64,000 bases of DNA from Prochlorococcus marinus CUG1438 (GCA_017644325.1 JAEPLS010000001.1:1-64000), one strand, 5' to 3'; shown: positions 54,460 through 63,483, counted from the stretch's first letter. Translations and numbers: made by a program. The notes: a model not told the origin generated them from the letters alone.

Positions 54460-55035
54460 TCATGAAAAAGCACTTAATTTAGAATTACCCCATGCTGGTT
54501 CAGGAGCAGTATTTTTTTCAAAGCTGTATTGTGATGTATTTTTTGTAGACATATTAGAAGGTGAAGCTTCTTCTGGGAAAGAACTTGTTACATTAACGCA
54601 ACTTGGAGCAAAAAGAAAAATACTTTCACCTACTCTCTCTTGATGTCCATCAATTGCATAGGTACCTCCAGCAATAAAGTCAACTGCTCTTTGAGCTTGA
54701 TCAGGATCCATCATAGTCAAATTAAGTATTACAGTTTTTCTCTCTCTTAAGGCCTGAATAGCTTGAGGCATCTCATCGAAACTTCTTGGCTCCATTAAGC
54801 TTACTTCTGAAGATGAATTTGAGATCCCAGGCATTCCGACAACTTTTGATGATCTGTTGTTACTCATAAATTCGAATGGATTTGAATGAGCAAGGCTATT
54901 AGAGTTTTTTTGATTTTGCTTGAAATCATTAATATCATTGAATTCATCTTGTGATGCATAATCTAAATCATCAAAATCATCATCAAGATATTCGTCCCCT
55001 GCAACAACTGCCTTTAATCTAGAAATAAGTGACAC
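54460..55035 (-). CDS. sepF: Cell division protein SepF (Cdv2)
   Basis: This 191-residue SepF anchors FtsZ to the membrane. It has an N-terminal amphipathic helix region ([21 protein letters not shown]), an acidic linker, and the conserved globular domain [49 protein letters not shown] and [13 protein letters not shown]. Start is GTG at 55035. The 145-base gap to pipY may hold its promoter. Confidence 0.94.
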   Translation of the reverse strand: MSLISRLKAVVAGDEYLDDDFDDLDYASQDEFNDINDFKQNQKNSNSLAHSNPFEFMSNNRSSKVVGMPGISNSSSEVSLMEPRSFDEMPQAIQALRERKTVILNLTMMDPDQAQRAVDFIAGGTYAIDGHQERVGESIFLFAPSCVNVTSSFPEEASPSNMSTKNTSQYSFEKNTAPEPAWGNSKLSAFS

Positions 55036-55180
55036 CTTTTAAATCCTCTTGAAATTGATTACTAAGGTAAATAAACCTTAAGTAATAGATTCATTTTTTA
55101 AATGAATAAACTACCTATACTTAAATAACGTTACTTACACTTCACCGCAAGTTTATAGACAAGATTTTTATAAAAAATAA

Positions 55181-55819
55181 CTAATATGTTCTATCTCCAA
55201 AAATTAATGAGCCTAGTCTTAGCCAAGTTGATCCAGCTTCAATAGCTTCTTCCCAATCTCCTGACATTCCCATTGAACAATCAGGAAGTTGAAGAGAATC
55301 AGCGAGTGAGCGACATTTTTTAAACAATTGTAAGTTTTCCCTTGAATTAAGTCCTTTAGGATTAATAGTCATCAAACCGGTTAACATGATATTTTTCAAT
55401 TCTTGAATTTCTTCCCATTTTGATACTAAAAGTTCAGGATCAAAACCTGCTTTAGAAGGGTCATCGCTTAACTTGACCTGCAACATAATGAATGGATTTT
55501 TCTTCTCTTCAAATGAAATACTAGAAATCTTTTGCAACTTTTCAAATGAATCAACTGAATGTATATATTTAAAATTTTGAACTATCTTTTTTATTTTATT
55601 ACTTTGTATTCTTCCAATAAAGTGCCATCTAATTTGTTTAAAGTCTTTTAAGCTCGATTGCTTTTCAAATGCTTCTTGAAACTTACTCTCACCAAAATCA
55701 TTCTGACCTATTTTTTGAATAGTCTGGATTTCTTGACTTCTAAATCCTTTACTAACAGCAAGTATATTGACATTTGATGGAATTTTATTTTTTATTTTTA
55801 AATAATTTGAAGAGTTCAC
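55181..55819 (-). CDS. pipY: PLP homeostasis protein (YggS/PipY)
   Basis: This 212-residue type III-fold PLP protein of the YggS/COG0325 family has the PLP lysine in NILAVSKGFRSQEI, FGESKFQEAFEKQ, WHFIGRIQSNKIKKI, LMTINPKGLNSRENL and SMGMSGDWEEAIEAGSTWLRLGSLIFG. It maintains vitamin B6 and amino/keto acid balance. In Synechococcus elongatus it forms an operon with pipX, as here: it starts 3 bases after pipX. GTG start at 55819. Confidence 0.93.
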   Translation of the reverse strand: MNSSNYLKIKNKIPSNVNILAVSKGFRSQEIQTIQKIGQNDFGESKFQEAFEKQSSLKDFKQIRWHFIGRIQSNKIKKIVQNFKYIHSVDSFEKLQKISSISFEEKKNPFIMLQVKLSDDPSKAGFDPELLVSKWEEIQELKNIMLTGLMTINPKGLNSRENLQLFKKCRSLADSLQLPDCSMGMSGDWEEAIEAGSTWLRLGSLIFGDRTY

Positions 55820-55822
55820 CTT

Positions 55823-56089
55823 TTATAAAAAAGTTTGTGTGAATAAATTCTCCCATTTAGAAAGCTCCTCAGATCCTTTTCTTCTAGCTTTTTGAAGGTT
55901 AAATTCAGCCTGATTACGGGCATCTAAATAAGGTATAACTTCAAAAAAAACTTCTCTCTGTCTGATTTCAACCAAAAAGAACATTTTTTGGGCGTACAAA
56001 GTTGCGTATATATCTCTTCCATCATTACCAGGAGAGACTTGGTACAACATACCAAATGTTGGATGGTTTAAATAACGCTCGGAACTCAA
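55823..56089 (-). CDS. pipX: NtcA coactivator PipX
   Basis: PipX is a small cyanobacterial protein that binds NtcA when 2-oxoglutarate is high and PII when it is low. The 88-residue sequence has YLNHPTFGMLYQVSPGNDGRD, ATLYAQKMFFLVEIRQREVFFEVIPY with the Tudor-like beta core, and a two-helix C-terminus EFNLQKARRKGSEELSKW. Start is TTG at 56089, which gives the normal N-terminus MSSERYLNHP. It precedes pipY and follows the EcfT-like gene. Confidence 0.95.
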   Translation of the reverse strand: MSSERYLNHPTFGMLYQVSPGNDGRDIYATLYAQKMFFLVEIRQREVFFEVIPYLDARNQAEFNLQKARRKGSEELSKWENLFTQTFL

Positions 56090-56107
56090 ACTTAAATTTT
56101 TTGTTAT

Positions 56108-57022
56108 TTATAATGCACCATACAGTTTTCTAAGAAAAATTGCTATGCAAATAAAACATATCGATAATGTATTAACAATTACGTTAGCAGATTTCGAAGG
56201 ATGAAAAGTTCTAAATCTACTTGTTTTTATAGAAATTTCTTTCTTCGAGAGCAAAGATTCTGCTCCTTGATCAATTCTCAGAAATATATTTAGAAACAAC
56301 CTTTCAACTAAAATCAATAAAACATTAAAGGATTTCTTAAATCCTAAATTTCGGAAATTTATTGACCTAACTGATACTGATTTAATTATATTTTGAAATT
56401 CTTCCTGCACTAGAGGTATAAAACGCAATGCAATTAATAACTGAAAAAGCCACTTACTTATTGGAAATCCAATTTTTCTTAATGGATACAGAAACCAACT
56501 TAATCCCCATACAATATCTTCTTGTAAGGTAGTTAAAAGCATCAAATTAACACTATGAATAACAGTAAATATTAAAGTTGAGGTTTTTATTCCTAATTCA
56601 AAGGCTTTTCTCGATAAATTTAAAGGACCAAAATTTATAAACCAAATCTTCTGCGATGGAATTTGCAAAATGTTCCATTCTTTATAGTTCTCTACAAAAA
56701 CTTGCAACTCATTTGGATTTCTTAAATTGCTATCAATTGATTGAATATCAGATGAAGCAAGTATTGAAATAAATCCAATTAATAATGATAAACATGAGAG
56801 CACAAATAATGATCGCCACCATATTCTAGGTGGCAATAAACTAAAAAAAGTAATTAACAATAAACAACCTGTTAAGCTCAATCTCCAAATAGGACCTGCC
56901 CAAATTGGAGTTATTAGAAATAACATTAGTATGATTATTTTTAATCTAGTATCTATAATTCTTAGCCAACTTCTATTGCCATAAACATATTGCCCGACTG
57001 AAAACTTAGTAAGTATATTCAT
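56108..57022 (-). CDS. EcfT/CbiQ-family transmembrane protein
   Basis: The 304-residue protein has about six hydrophobic segments and the CbiQ/EcfT features: RLKIIILMLFLITPIWAG at the first helices, WFLYPLRKIGFPISKWLFQLLIALRFIPLVQEEF in pieces near the cytoplasmic coupling helices, with ARG-like motifs replaced by VRSINF. Classical EcfT works with ECF ATPases in vitamin or metal uptake. No ATPase or S-component is nearby, so it may be a diverged single protein. The ATG at 57022 overlaps the stop of der (ATGA); a TTG one codon upstream is less likely. Confidence 0.75.
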   Translation of the reverse strand: MNILTKFSVGQYVYGNRSWLRIIDTRLKIIILMLFLITPIWAGPIWRLSLTGCLLLITFFSLLPPRIWWRSLFVLSCLSLLIGFISILASSDIQSIDSNLRNPNELQVFVENYKEWNILQIPSQKIWFINFGPLNLSRKAFELGIKTSTLIFTVIHSVNLMLLTTLQEDIVWGLSWFLYPLRKIGFPISKWLFQLLIALRFIPLVQEEFQNIIKSVSVRSINFRNLGFKKSFNVLLILVERLFLNIFLRIDQGAESLLSKKEISIKTSRFRTFHPSKSANVIVNTLSICFICIAIFLRKLYGAL

Positions 57023-58395
57023 CAATCTTTTTGAATTAACTCAATATTTTCCCTTTCTACTTCTTTATTTAAAGCTCGTTGCTGTTTCCCTCTCCAAAGT
57101 AAAATGAGAGGTGTGCCTTCAAAGCCTAAATTTAATCTAATTTGTTTTTCAATATATCTTCTATATGTAATTCCAAATAATTTCGGGTCATTTACAAAAA
57201 GAGTAAAAGTGGGAGGCTTATTCTTTACTTGAGTACCGTAATAAAGTCTACCTTGCTTGCCGCTTCTTTTCGTGGGGGGGCTTTTCCAACTAATAGACTC
57301 TTTAAGCACTTCATTTACCACAGATGTTGATACCCTTCTTCTATGTTGTTTAACTGCATTAAGAGCATGCTCAAAAATATTTTCAACTCTTTGCCCGGTC
57401 AAGGCCGAAATAAAAATCATTTTTGACCAGTGTAAAAAATATAGTTTAGATCTAAGTTCTTTTTCTACTTGATAAATTGTTGAACTGTTTTTATCAACAA
57501 GATCCCATTTATTTACAACAATTACACAAGCTCTGCCTTGTTCTTCTATTCGTCCTGCCAATTTCTGGTCTTGATCAGTTACTCCATCCATTGCATCTAT
57601 AACCAAAACACAAACATCACTTCTATCTATAGATTTAAAGGCCCTATTGATGCCAAAAAATTCAGTACCATATTTAACATTTTTCTTCCTTCTAATCCCA
57701 GCAGTATCAACTATTTTCCACTGATTATCACCTTTTTTTATTAGTGTATCTATTGAATCAGTGGTGGTTCCGCTAATATCACTAACTATTGCTCTTTTTT
57801 CACCAGAGATTGAATTTAACAGACTAGATTTCCCAACATTTGGCCTCCCAATAATTGACATCATTATCTTTTCCTCTTCTTCCTTAACATTATTTTCAGG
57901 CAGTTCTCCAATGACAAGATCTAAAAGATCGCCAGTGCCTGAACCATGAATAGCGGAAACAGGGTAAGGTTCGCCCAAACCTAATTTCCAAAACTCAGAA
58001 GCTAAAGAAATGCCAAGGGTAGTTGATTCACATTTATTAACCGCAACAATTGTTTTACAACTTGAGTTTCTTAACCATTTTGCTATTGATAAATCACCAT
58101 CAGTAACACCCTGATTGCCATCTACCACAAGTAAAGCAAGTGAAGCCTCTTCTAAGGCCAAGTAAACTTGTGTTCGTATCTCTGGAAGAAATTCACTATC
58201 ATCATTAAAAACTAAGCCTCCAGTATCAACAATCTGAAATTCCTTGTCTCCCCATATTGCATTTTGATAAGTTCTATCTCTTGTTACACCAGGCTTATCA
58301 AAGACTATTGCATCATTACTTTGGCAAAGACGATTAACTAAGGTAGATTTTCCTACATTTGGTCTTCCAATAATTGCTACCGTAGGAAGTGTCAA
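57022..58395 (-). CDS. der: GTPase Der (EngA)
   Basis: Der is a double-GTPase for 50S subunit maturation. The 457-residue protein has the first domain with [20 protein letters not shown] and AVNKCE, and the second with [24 protein letters not shown] and NKWDLV, followed by a KH-like C-terminal domain ending [10 protein letters not shown]. Start is TTG at 58395. It begins the leftward group der, EcfT-like, pipX, pipY. Confidence 0.96.
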   Translation of the reverse strand: MTLPTVAIIGRPNVGKSTLVNRLCQSNDAIVFDKPGVTRDRTYQNAIWGDKEFQIVDTGGLVFNDDSEFLPEIRTQVYLALEEASLALLVVDGNQGVTDGDLSIAKWLRNSSCKTIVAVNKCESTTLGISLASEFWKLGLGEPYPVSAIHGSGTGDLLDLVIGELPENNVKEEEEKIMMSIIGRPNVGKSSLLNSISGEKRAIVSDISGTTTDSIDTLIKKGDNQWKIVDTAGIRRKKNVKYGTEFFGINRAFKSIDRSDVCVLVIDAMDGVTDQDQKLAGRIEEQGRACVIVVNKWDLVDKNSSTIYQVEKELRSKLYFLHWSKMIFISALTGQRVENIFEHALNAVKQHRRRVSTSVVNEVLKESISWKSPPTKRSGKQGRLYYGTQVKNKPPTFTLFVNDPKLFGITYRRYIEKQIRLNLGFEGTPLILLWRGKQQRALNKEVERENIELIQKD

Positions 58396-58468
58396 TTCTT
58401 TACTCCAAAGAAAGTAGTATCTATTACAACTATAGCTTCAATAGAATCATTTACCTTGCTCAAAAAAC

Positions 58469-58954
58469 TTATTTTATTTCTGGATCACCTAAATGTCCAA
58501 ATGCCGGATTAAGAGGTGGAGAACATGTTTGTGGAATCACATAATTATCATTCGAAAAACTTTTGTTTTCAATAGCCCAATAAATTAACCAGTTTACTGC
58601 AGTTGCTCTTCTAGTCCTTCTTGGATAAAGTTCATTAATTTTATAACCTTTAAAATAAAGAATATTTTTCAATCCTTGTTTATGCTCCTTTGGAATTGAC
58701 CGGGTCAAATGTACTGATGCTGTTCGCTCTGAAATAATTTGAGGAGCTTTTACGAATTTCTCTGCCCAATAGGCAGGAGTTAATTCACTAGAAACCCAAT
58801 CTTTCGAATGTTTTTCTCTAATATAAAAAAGTCTTTCCCAAACCAATTCACAAACAAAAACATCGCTAACTTTATCTTCGAGAACGAGAAATAATAGTTT
58901 CTTACATATTGGCCACGTAATTTGTTTACCTTTAAAATTTTCCTTTTTATTCAT
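58469..58954 (-). CDS. DUF1823 family protein
   Basis: This 161-residue protein has ERLFYIREKHSKDWVSSELTPAYWAEKF, APQIISERTASVHLTRSIPKEHKQGLK and PRRTRRATAVNWLIYWA, which match the cyanobacteria-restricted DUF1823 family from memory. Function unknown. It ends near LNPAFGHLGDPEIK, a Pro-rich tail. The ATG overlaps the cobI stop by four bases, so it is co-translated with cobI. Confidence 0.8.
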   Translation of the reverse strand: MNKKENFKGKQITWPICKKLLFLVLEDKVSDVFVCELVWERLFYIREKHSKDWVSSELTPAYWAEKFVKAPQIISERTASVHLTRSIPKEHKQGLKNILYFKGYKINELYPRRTRRATAVNWLIYWAIENKSFSNDNYVIPQTCSPPLNPAFGHLGDPEIK

Positions 58955-59709
58955 TCATCAAATCTTATCAAAATCAAAGAGAAATAAGGCATGAATTCCT
59001 TTTTATATTGTGATGCATATTGAATAATTTGATTAGGCATACCAATACTTAGAGCTATGAGTGTGTTATTGATAATATCCTCTTTTTTTAAGATTTCCCT
59101 GACTAAATCCCATCTTTTCCCAACTTTCATAATTGCTAAAACAATTTTATTTCCTCTACTTTCCCTTATAAGGGATGTTAATTCTGAATTTGAAGAAGGG
59201 CATTCTTTGATTATCAAGGTCTCTCCCTTTTTAACCAAATCAAAATCATTCAAGGCTGCTGCTGCTGAAACAGAAGAAATCCCAGGTATGGTTTTGGTGA
59301 TGATTTCGGGATAATTATTTTTTATTATTCTCAAGATATTAGACGAGCTTGCAAATAGCGAAGTATCTCCAAGACAAAGTAAAACTACTGATTCGCCATT
59401 ATTTATAAATTTCACAATTTTTTCTACAGCATTAGACCATATTTCATCAGGATCAAAACCCTCTCTAGCCATTGGGAAGATGATAGATATATTTTTTTTA
59501 AATTTGGTATATTTCTTGACTATTTCTGCCGCAAAACTTTTTTTGTTATCATCTGATACTGGAGAAATTATAACTTTTGCGTTTTTGATAGCATCTACAG
59601 CCGCAATAGTTAAAAGTGATGGATTTCCAGGTCCAACCCCAACAATAGTTAATGATGGCGAATCACTTTTGTGTTCTTTAAATACTCTCAAAATATTTTT
59701 TATTAACAT
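58951..59709 (-). CDS. cobI: Precorrin-2 C20-methyltransferase
   Basis: CobI methylates precorrin-2 on the route to cobalamin. The 252-residue product (from the ATG at 59709) has the Rossmann-like tetrapyrrole methylase motifs LTIVGVGPGNPSLLTI, AREGFDPDEIWSNA, VVLLCLGDTSLFASS and TIPGISSVSAAAALNDF. A longer frame starts at 59778 but overlaps miaE by 53 bases and adds no family-like sequence, so I prefer 59709. It may join the CobT-like gene at 10.8 kb in pseudocobalamin synthesis. Confidence 0.88.
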   Translation of the reverse strand: MLIKNILRVFKEHKSDSPSLTIVGVGPGNPSLLTIAAVDAIKNAKVIISPVSDDNKKSFAAEIVKKYTKFKKNISIIFPMAREGFDPDEIWSNAVEKIVKFINNGESVVLLCLGDTSLFASSSNILRIIKNNYPEIITKTIPGISSVSAAAALNDFDLVKKGETLIIKECPSSNSELTSLIRESRGNKIVLAIMKVGKRWDLVREILKKEDIINNTLIALSIGMPNQIIQYASQYKKEFMPYFSLILIRFDE

Positions 59710-59725
59710 TCTTAATTTACTTTTT

Positions 59726-60334
59726 CTAACTATGTACCCTTGGCATAAGGCAGGTCTCAGAAAGTATTTCTGACTCAATTTTAGATAATTCCTCTAACCT
59801 TTTAAAAGTTTGATTTTTAGAGAATTTAGTTTGCGCAAGTTTCCAATAAATTCCAAAGTGTCTGGCTTCACTCTCAAGCAAAGACTCATACAGGAACTTA
59901 AAAGATTCGTTTTCAGAATTCAGTGCAAGCAAGCCTAATCTTTCATGACTTCTTGCTTCAATCAATCCTGCGATTAAAAAACTATCGAGCATCCGATTAG
60001 GTTCTTCTTTTCTAATGTTTTTAGACAATTCAGCACCATATGGAGGGGGTTTTAGTGCCTTAAGAGAATGTCCAAGATTCTTTAAAAAATAGAATATTTT
60101 TTCAAAATGCTCTAATTCCTCCCTCGCAATTGGACTTAAAACTTCAGCCAAATTTGCTTCTGACGGATACCTAAACATCAATTGAATTGCTACTCCTGCT
60201 GCTTTCCTCTCACAATGAGCATGATCAATAAGAATATCTATTGGATTTGATAATGCCATATGAATCCATTTATCAGATGTAAAGGATGACAAATATTTGA
60301 TATGGGAAGAAGGCCTTTTAAAATCAACTATCAT
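59726..60334 (-). CDS. miaE: tRNA-(ms2io6A)-hydroxylase (MiaE)
   Basis: MiaE is a diiron enzyme that hydroxylates 2-methylthio-N6-isopentenyladenosine at tRNA position 37. The 202-residue helical protein has the first ligand region LIDHAHCERKAAGVAIQLMFRYP, SPIAREELEHFEKIFYFL with E-x2-H, AGLIEARSHERLGLLA and ESEARHFGIYWKLA with E-x2-H, giving a complete diiron site. It is 1 base from aroQ upstream. Confidence 0.92.
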   Translation of the reverse strand: MIVDFKRPSSHIKYLSSFTSDKWIHMALSNPIDILIDHAHCERKAAGVAIQLMFRYPSEANLAEVLSPIAREELEHFEKIFYFLKNLGHSLKALKPPPYGAELSKNIRKEEPNRMLDSFLIAGLIEARSHERLGLLALNSENESFKFLYESLLESEARHFGIYWKLAQTKFSKNQTFKRLEELSKIESEILSETCLMPRVHS

Positions 60335-60778
60335 TTAATCTTTATTACTTAAATATTCTATTATTCCATCAAGAGCCAAGGAATAACTGGATACACCGAA
60401 TCCACTAATTATTCCGATAGCTTTATCTGTAAGGAAAGATTCTTTACGAAAGTCTTCTCTACTAAAAATATTTGAGATATGTAACTCCACAAATGGAATT
60501 TTTGATCCAATTAAAGCATCTCGAATGGAAATCGAAGTATGTGTAAAAGCGCCCGCATTTATAAGAATACCTTGGATACTTTTTACAGAATTCTGAATCT
60601 TATCAACTATTTCTCCTTCATGATTACTTTGAAAACATTCAAGATTAACACTTTTTTCTTGAGCAACTTTAGTTAAATCTTTTTCTATATCTCTCAATGT
60701 TTTATTACCATATATTTCAGGTTCTCTAGTACCCAAAAGATTAAGATTTGGTCCATTAATCAATAAAATATCCATCAT
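60335..60778 (-). CDS. aroQ: 3-Dehydroquinate dehydratase, type II
   Basis: AroQ is the third step of the shikimate pathway. The 147-residue protein has [20 protein letters not shown] with the catalytic Tyr24, [33 protein letters not shown] and [18 protein letters not shown] with the conserved His. I use the ATG at 60778 over the adjacent TTG; another ATG is at 60775. It begins the leftward aroQ-miaE-cobI-DUF1823 group, divergent from the tRNAs. Confidence 0.95.
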   Translation of the reverse strand: MMDILLINGPNLNLLGTREPEIYGNKTLRDIEKDLTKVAQEKSVNLECFQSNHEGEIVDKIQNSVKSIQGILINAGAFTHTSISIRDALIGSKIPFVELHISNIFSREDFRKESFLTDKAIGIISGFGVSSYSLALDGIIEYLSNKD

Positions 60779-60876
60779 CAAGAATTCTTCTCTTTACAAA
60801 TCCTATCTATAAAGAAACAAAAAAACCAAAATATTTTCACACAAAGTGTCCATTAACTGATAAGTTCAAATAGTGG

Positions 60877-60958
60877 GGGTCGGTGCCCGAGTGGTTAAAG
60901 GGGGCGGACTGTAAATCCGCTGGCTCTGCCTACGTTGGTTCAAATCCAACCCGGCCCA
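60877..60958 (+). tRNA. tRNA-Tyr (GTA)
   Basis: This 82-base class II tRNA has anticodon GTA. The acceptor GGGTCGG pairs with CCGGCCC (60951-60957) with one G-T, discriminator A. The anticodon stem is GGACT-GTA-AATCC, there is a long variable arm, and the T-arm is GTTGGTTCAAATCCAAC. CCA is not encoded. tRNA-Thr follows 10 bases later, probably on one transcript. Confidence 0.96.
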
Positions 60959-60968
60959 CTTAAAAACT

Positions 60969-61040
<72 letters not shown>

Positions 61041-61070
61041 TGAATAAACAACCGCCGTTAGCAATCATTA

Positions 61071-61095
61071 AACGCAAAGAGGCGTGTTTTTTTTT
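61071..61095 (+). terminator. Possible terminator after tRNA-Thr
   Basis: ACGC at 61072-61075 pairs with GCGT at 61082-61085 over a 6-base loop, followed by G and a run of nine T at 61087-61095. The stem is short, so it is only a modest terminator candidate for the tRNA pair. Confidence 0.5.
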
Positions 61096-61105
61096 GCTTT
61101 TTCAA

Positions 61106-61288
61106 CTAAAACTTAATTAAATAGACTCTTGTAGGCCGTATTAAATAATTTTTATCTCTCCGAACCTTTCTGCCAATCTCCTGCTCTACACTCACCTTAA
61201 TGCTTAATTTGATAACTATTGCACCACTAGCTATTTGCTGAAATACAACTTTGCTATTAATTCCTCTAGCTTTACCACAAATAGGCAT
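61106..61288 (-). CDS. Small basic hypothetical protein (60 aa)
   Basis: From the ATG at 61288 the product is MPICGKARGINSKVVFQQIA, then a beta-rich stretch SGAIVIKLSIKVSVEQ and a basic end GRKVRRDKNYLIRPTRVY. I do not recognise it. The composition (Arg, Gly, Val, Pro) differs from random AT-rich DNA and suggests a real gene. The frame can begin earlier at a TTG (61312). It lies between the tRNA pair and the nuclease-like gene. Confidence 0.5.
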   Translation of the reverse strand: MPICGKARGINSKVVFQQIASGAIVIKLSIKVSVEQEIGRKVRRDKNYLIRPTRVYLIKF

Positions 61289-61341
61289 AAAATGAAAACG
61301 ATTTTTTATCAATCAATACCCTAGATTAATTCAAATAAAAA

Positions 61342-61755
61342 ATGAAAAGATTATCTTACTTTGTTCTTTTATTTTTATCTTTAAATAATATCTTATTTAT
61401 GAAATCCATAGAATCAAATGATTTCATAAATGTAAAAATCATTAGTTGTTACGATGGTGATACATGTACCTCATCAAAAGGAGAGAAAATTAGACTTGCA
61501 TGTATTGATACGCCCGAAATAAGAGGTAATAAAGTCAATCCAAAGAAAGCATTGTTTGCAAGAGATTACTTGAATTCAAAAGTAAAGGGTAAATCCATAA
61601 TATTAAAACGCATTACTACTGATAGATATAAACGTACTGTTGGAGAACTTTATGCAGATGATATCAATATCCAAGAATTACTTTACAAAAAAGGACTGGC
61701 AAAAATTTATAAAAAATATGCTTATCAATGTCCTTGGACAAAGAAGTATATTTAG
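61342..61755 (+). CDS. Secreted staphylococcal-nuclease-like protein
   Basis: This 137-residue protein has a signal-like N-terminus (MKRLSYFVLLFLSLNNILFM) and an SNase domain with VKIISCYDGDTC, IRLACIDTPEIRG and DRYKRTVGELYAD. The catalytic Asp, Arg (RLACIDTPE) and Arg (YKRTVGELY) positions are kept. It would act as a calcium-dependent nuclease or a pseudo-nuclease outside the plasma membrane. It may scavenge phosphate or nucleosides, which is inference. Cys pairs at CYDGDTC and ACID may form a disulfide. Confidence 0.75.
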   Translation: MKRLSYFVLLFLSLNNILFMKSIESNDFINVKIISCYDGDTCTSSKGEKIRLACIDTPEIRGNKVNPKKALFARDYLNSKVKGKSIILKRITTDRYKRTVGELYADDINIQELLYKKGLAKIYKKYAYQCPWTKKYI

Positions 61756-61904
61756 ATTTATTTTGATAAATATCAATTTTATTGTCTTTTATCCTCTCTT
61801 CACGTCTTTACGAAAAGGTGTGATATATCTTTTTATAACAGGCATTTCAGAGGTAAGCATTTTGCCTTAAATTCATATATATTTAACAGTGATTGTCTTC
61901 AGTT

Positions 61905-62096
61905 ATGCCACTATCGAAATACCGCATGCACAGAATTTATCTTGCAGCGACCATGAATTATGGTCTAGGTTCTGATGATCCTGAAGAGATGGCATACTAC
62001 AACAAAATAAGAAAAAAGATGGATGATATGAAAAAAAAACCAATTAAAAAAGGTGTACCCCTTAATTGGGATACACCCGAAGGAATGGATAAATGA
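61905..62096 (+). CDS. Small basic hypothetical protein (63 aa)
   Basis: From the ATG at 61905: MPLSKYRMHRIYLAATMNYG, then LGSDDPEEMAYYNKIRKKMDDMKKKPIKKG and ending LNWDTPEGMDK. It looks soluble and charged, with a conserved-looking C-terminus. No family recognised. An upstream TTG at 61893 is possible. Its stop overlaps the next small ORF by ATGA, suggesting coupling. Confidence 0.6.
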   Translation: MPLSKYRMHRIYLAATMNYGLGSDDPEEMAYYNKIRKKMDDMKKKPIKKGVPLNWDTPEGMDK

Positions 62097-62188
62097 ATCT
62101 GAATACTTTTTTATTAATTGACGGGAGTCTTATGCTTATTGGTCTGCCTTTATTGATGATTCTTAAAGGCAAAAAGAAGACTCCCTGA
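62093..62188 (+). CDS. Candidate 31-aa membrane microprotein
   Basis: An ATG overlapping the previous stop opens a 31-codon frame MNLNTFLLIDGSLMLIGLPL followed by a Lys-rich end KGKKKTP. The first 25 residues form one plausible membrane helix with the positive tail inside. The frame lies almost wholly inside nested inverted repeats (62123-62185), so it could also be an RNA structure rather than a gene. Confidence 0.4.
   Translation: MNLNTFLLIDGSLMLIGLPLLMILKGKKKTP
62123..62185. repeat. Nested inverted repeats
   Basis: GGGAGTCTT at 62123-62131 is matched by AAGACTCCC at 62177-62185 (9 bp, perfect). Inside it GCCTTT at 62146-62151 pairs with AAAGGC at 62165-62170. The two arms can stack as one long hairpin in either strand. 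It lies just before the convergent SIMPL gene and could act as a bidirectional terminator. Confidence 0.6.
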
Positions 62189-62192
62189 GTCA

Positions 62193-62975
62193 TTACTTAA
62201 CCGCGAAAGTCACTCCCATTACTGCAGTGATATCTTTCTTGATAGTGGTGGTGTCATATGAACCCCAGCTACTTACTCTCGTTGAATTTGGAACTGTGAT
62301 CTGGAAAACACCGGTGTTTACTTTCTTCAAACCTCCAACTTCAGATCCTGTTTGAAACGCAATAGCCTCAGCTCTGATTCGGGCATCCTTCGCAGCCTTT
62401 GCGAGCATATCTACTCTTTTATCAGCAAGCTTTGAATATGTGAATTCTGGAGAGCTTGGTCTTACCAAAACACCATCTCCAAGAAGTTCAGTTATCTTGC
62501 TGTGGGTTTTTTGAATTCGATGAACATCATTGCTCTGGATTTCAATACTTTGATAGGTGATCCATTCTGTTCTTATGATTTCATTGGTCTTGGGATGCTT
62601 AGTTTCATATTCTTTTATGCTGGCAGGTCCAAGATAAACTTCCTGTTTGATACCATCCTCGATTCCATTTGCTTTCAGAAAATTCATAGTCTTTTTCATT
62701 GACTCCTTATGCTTGTTGAATGAGTCGATCTGAGTCTTTCCTCTTGCCCTAACCTGAACGGACCATTTGGCAATATCACTTTCAAAACTTTCTGTACTTG
62801 CACCTGTAACAGTAATGGAATTCTCAATAATCCTGAACCCTCTTACAAGGACTGTAGAGGCACCTATGAATCCCCCGAGAGACAAAACAGCCATTGCAAA
62901 AACGAGTGGCGGAGTGCGGCGGATAATACTCAGAGAATCGCCTGGCAGCGACCTGAGTCTCTTAATAATTTTCAT
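62193..62975 (-). CDS. SIMPL-domain (DUF541) membrane-anchored protein
   Basis: This 260-residue protein has a short cytoplasmic start, one N-terminal membrane helix (about 24-46: LVFAMAVLSLGGFIGASTVL) and an exported SIMPL/DUF541 domain. The domain has ITVTGASTESFESDIAKWSV, IKQEVYLGP, TYQSIEIQSNDVHRIQKT and KDARIRAEAIAFQTGSEVGGLKKV. SIMPL proteins form large periplasmic rings of unknown use. The gene is visibly GC-richer than its neighbours (several 60-base lines reach 40-52% GC), which suggests acquisition by transfer or a different expression class. Confidence 0.82.
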   Translation of the reverse strand: MKIIKRLRSLPGDSLSIIRRTPPLVFAMAVLSLGGFIGASTVLVRGFRIIENSITVTGASTESFESDIAKWSVQVRARGKTQIDSFNKHKESMKKTMNFLKANGIEDGIKQEVYLGPASIKEYETKHPKTNEIIRTEWITYQSIEIQSNDVHRIQKTHSKITELLGDGVLVRPSSPEFTYSKLADKRVDMLAKAAKDARIRAEAIAFQTGSEVGGLKKVNTGVFQITVPNSTRVSSWGSYDTTTIKKDITAVMGVTFAVK

Positions 62976-63318
62976 TGTGTATCAGTATGTATGTAGGAGC
63001 TTTTTAACAGCTGAACTAAAAGAAAAATATTAGAAAATCCCTGACTTTTATTTCTTAAGTTCTATCTAGCCATTAATGGAGACATCTTATTTTGATGTGC
63101 CAATTTTGGAGTCGGTTACTTATATTGCCAAATGAAATAAGTTTCTGCAAGAAGTATTTTTGTATTATTCAATCAGTCAAATTTCCCGTAATTTTAACCA
63201 TAAAAAAGTTCAATTGTTGATCCTTTATCCGTATATAGGAGTACCTCAAACCGTACATATTTATTAGTCGGGAAGCCTGTCTGACTAGTTAGAACATTGG
63301 TGTAGTCGTCATGAGCAA
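62976..63318. other. Gene-free intergenic stretch
   Basis: I find no convincing gene in these 343 bases. There is one short hairpin around ACATC and GATGT near 63083-63099, and an imperfect palindrome TTAGTC ... GACTAG near 63267-63289 ahead of the small ORF at 63319. Both are too weak to name. The region should hold the promoters of the SIMPL gene (leftward) and the small ORFs (rightward). Confidence 0.5.
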
Positions 63319-63456
63319 ATGTCTACCAAATCCAAACTAAAAGAAGATCATAAATCTGAGATTGAAGAAAGATCAGAAGAAGAACTTCTTGAGGAAGAAA
63401 TCAGGAATCAACAAACATTGGATAGTTTTATTGAATCTGATAAAAGCTGGAGCTGA
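63319..63456 (+). CDS. Small acidic hypothetical protein (45 aa)
   Basis: An ATG at 63319 opens a 45-codon frame with very high Glu and Lys content (EIEERSEEELLEEEIRN) ending ESDKSWS. It is predicted to be one helix or disordered. No family recognised. It lies 27 bases before the next small ORF, in the same direction. Confidence 0.5.
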   Translation: MSTKSKLKEDHKSEIEERSEEELLEEEIRNQQTLDSFIESDKSWS

Positions 63457-63483
63457 TTAAAACTTATTTATTAGGCGATTGAT

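Noticed and set aside
59710-59778. Longer N-terminus of cobI
   Set aside because: The extra 23 codons overlap miaE and do not resemble the family; the ATG at 59709 precedes the methylase motifs at a normal distance.
61640-61870. 76-codon frame overlapping the end of the nuclease gene
   Set aside because: It overlaps in another frame and is a hydrophobic string from AT-rich non-coding DNA, with no start signal.
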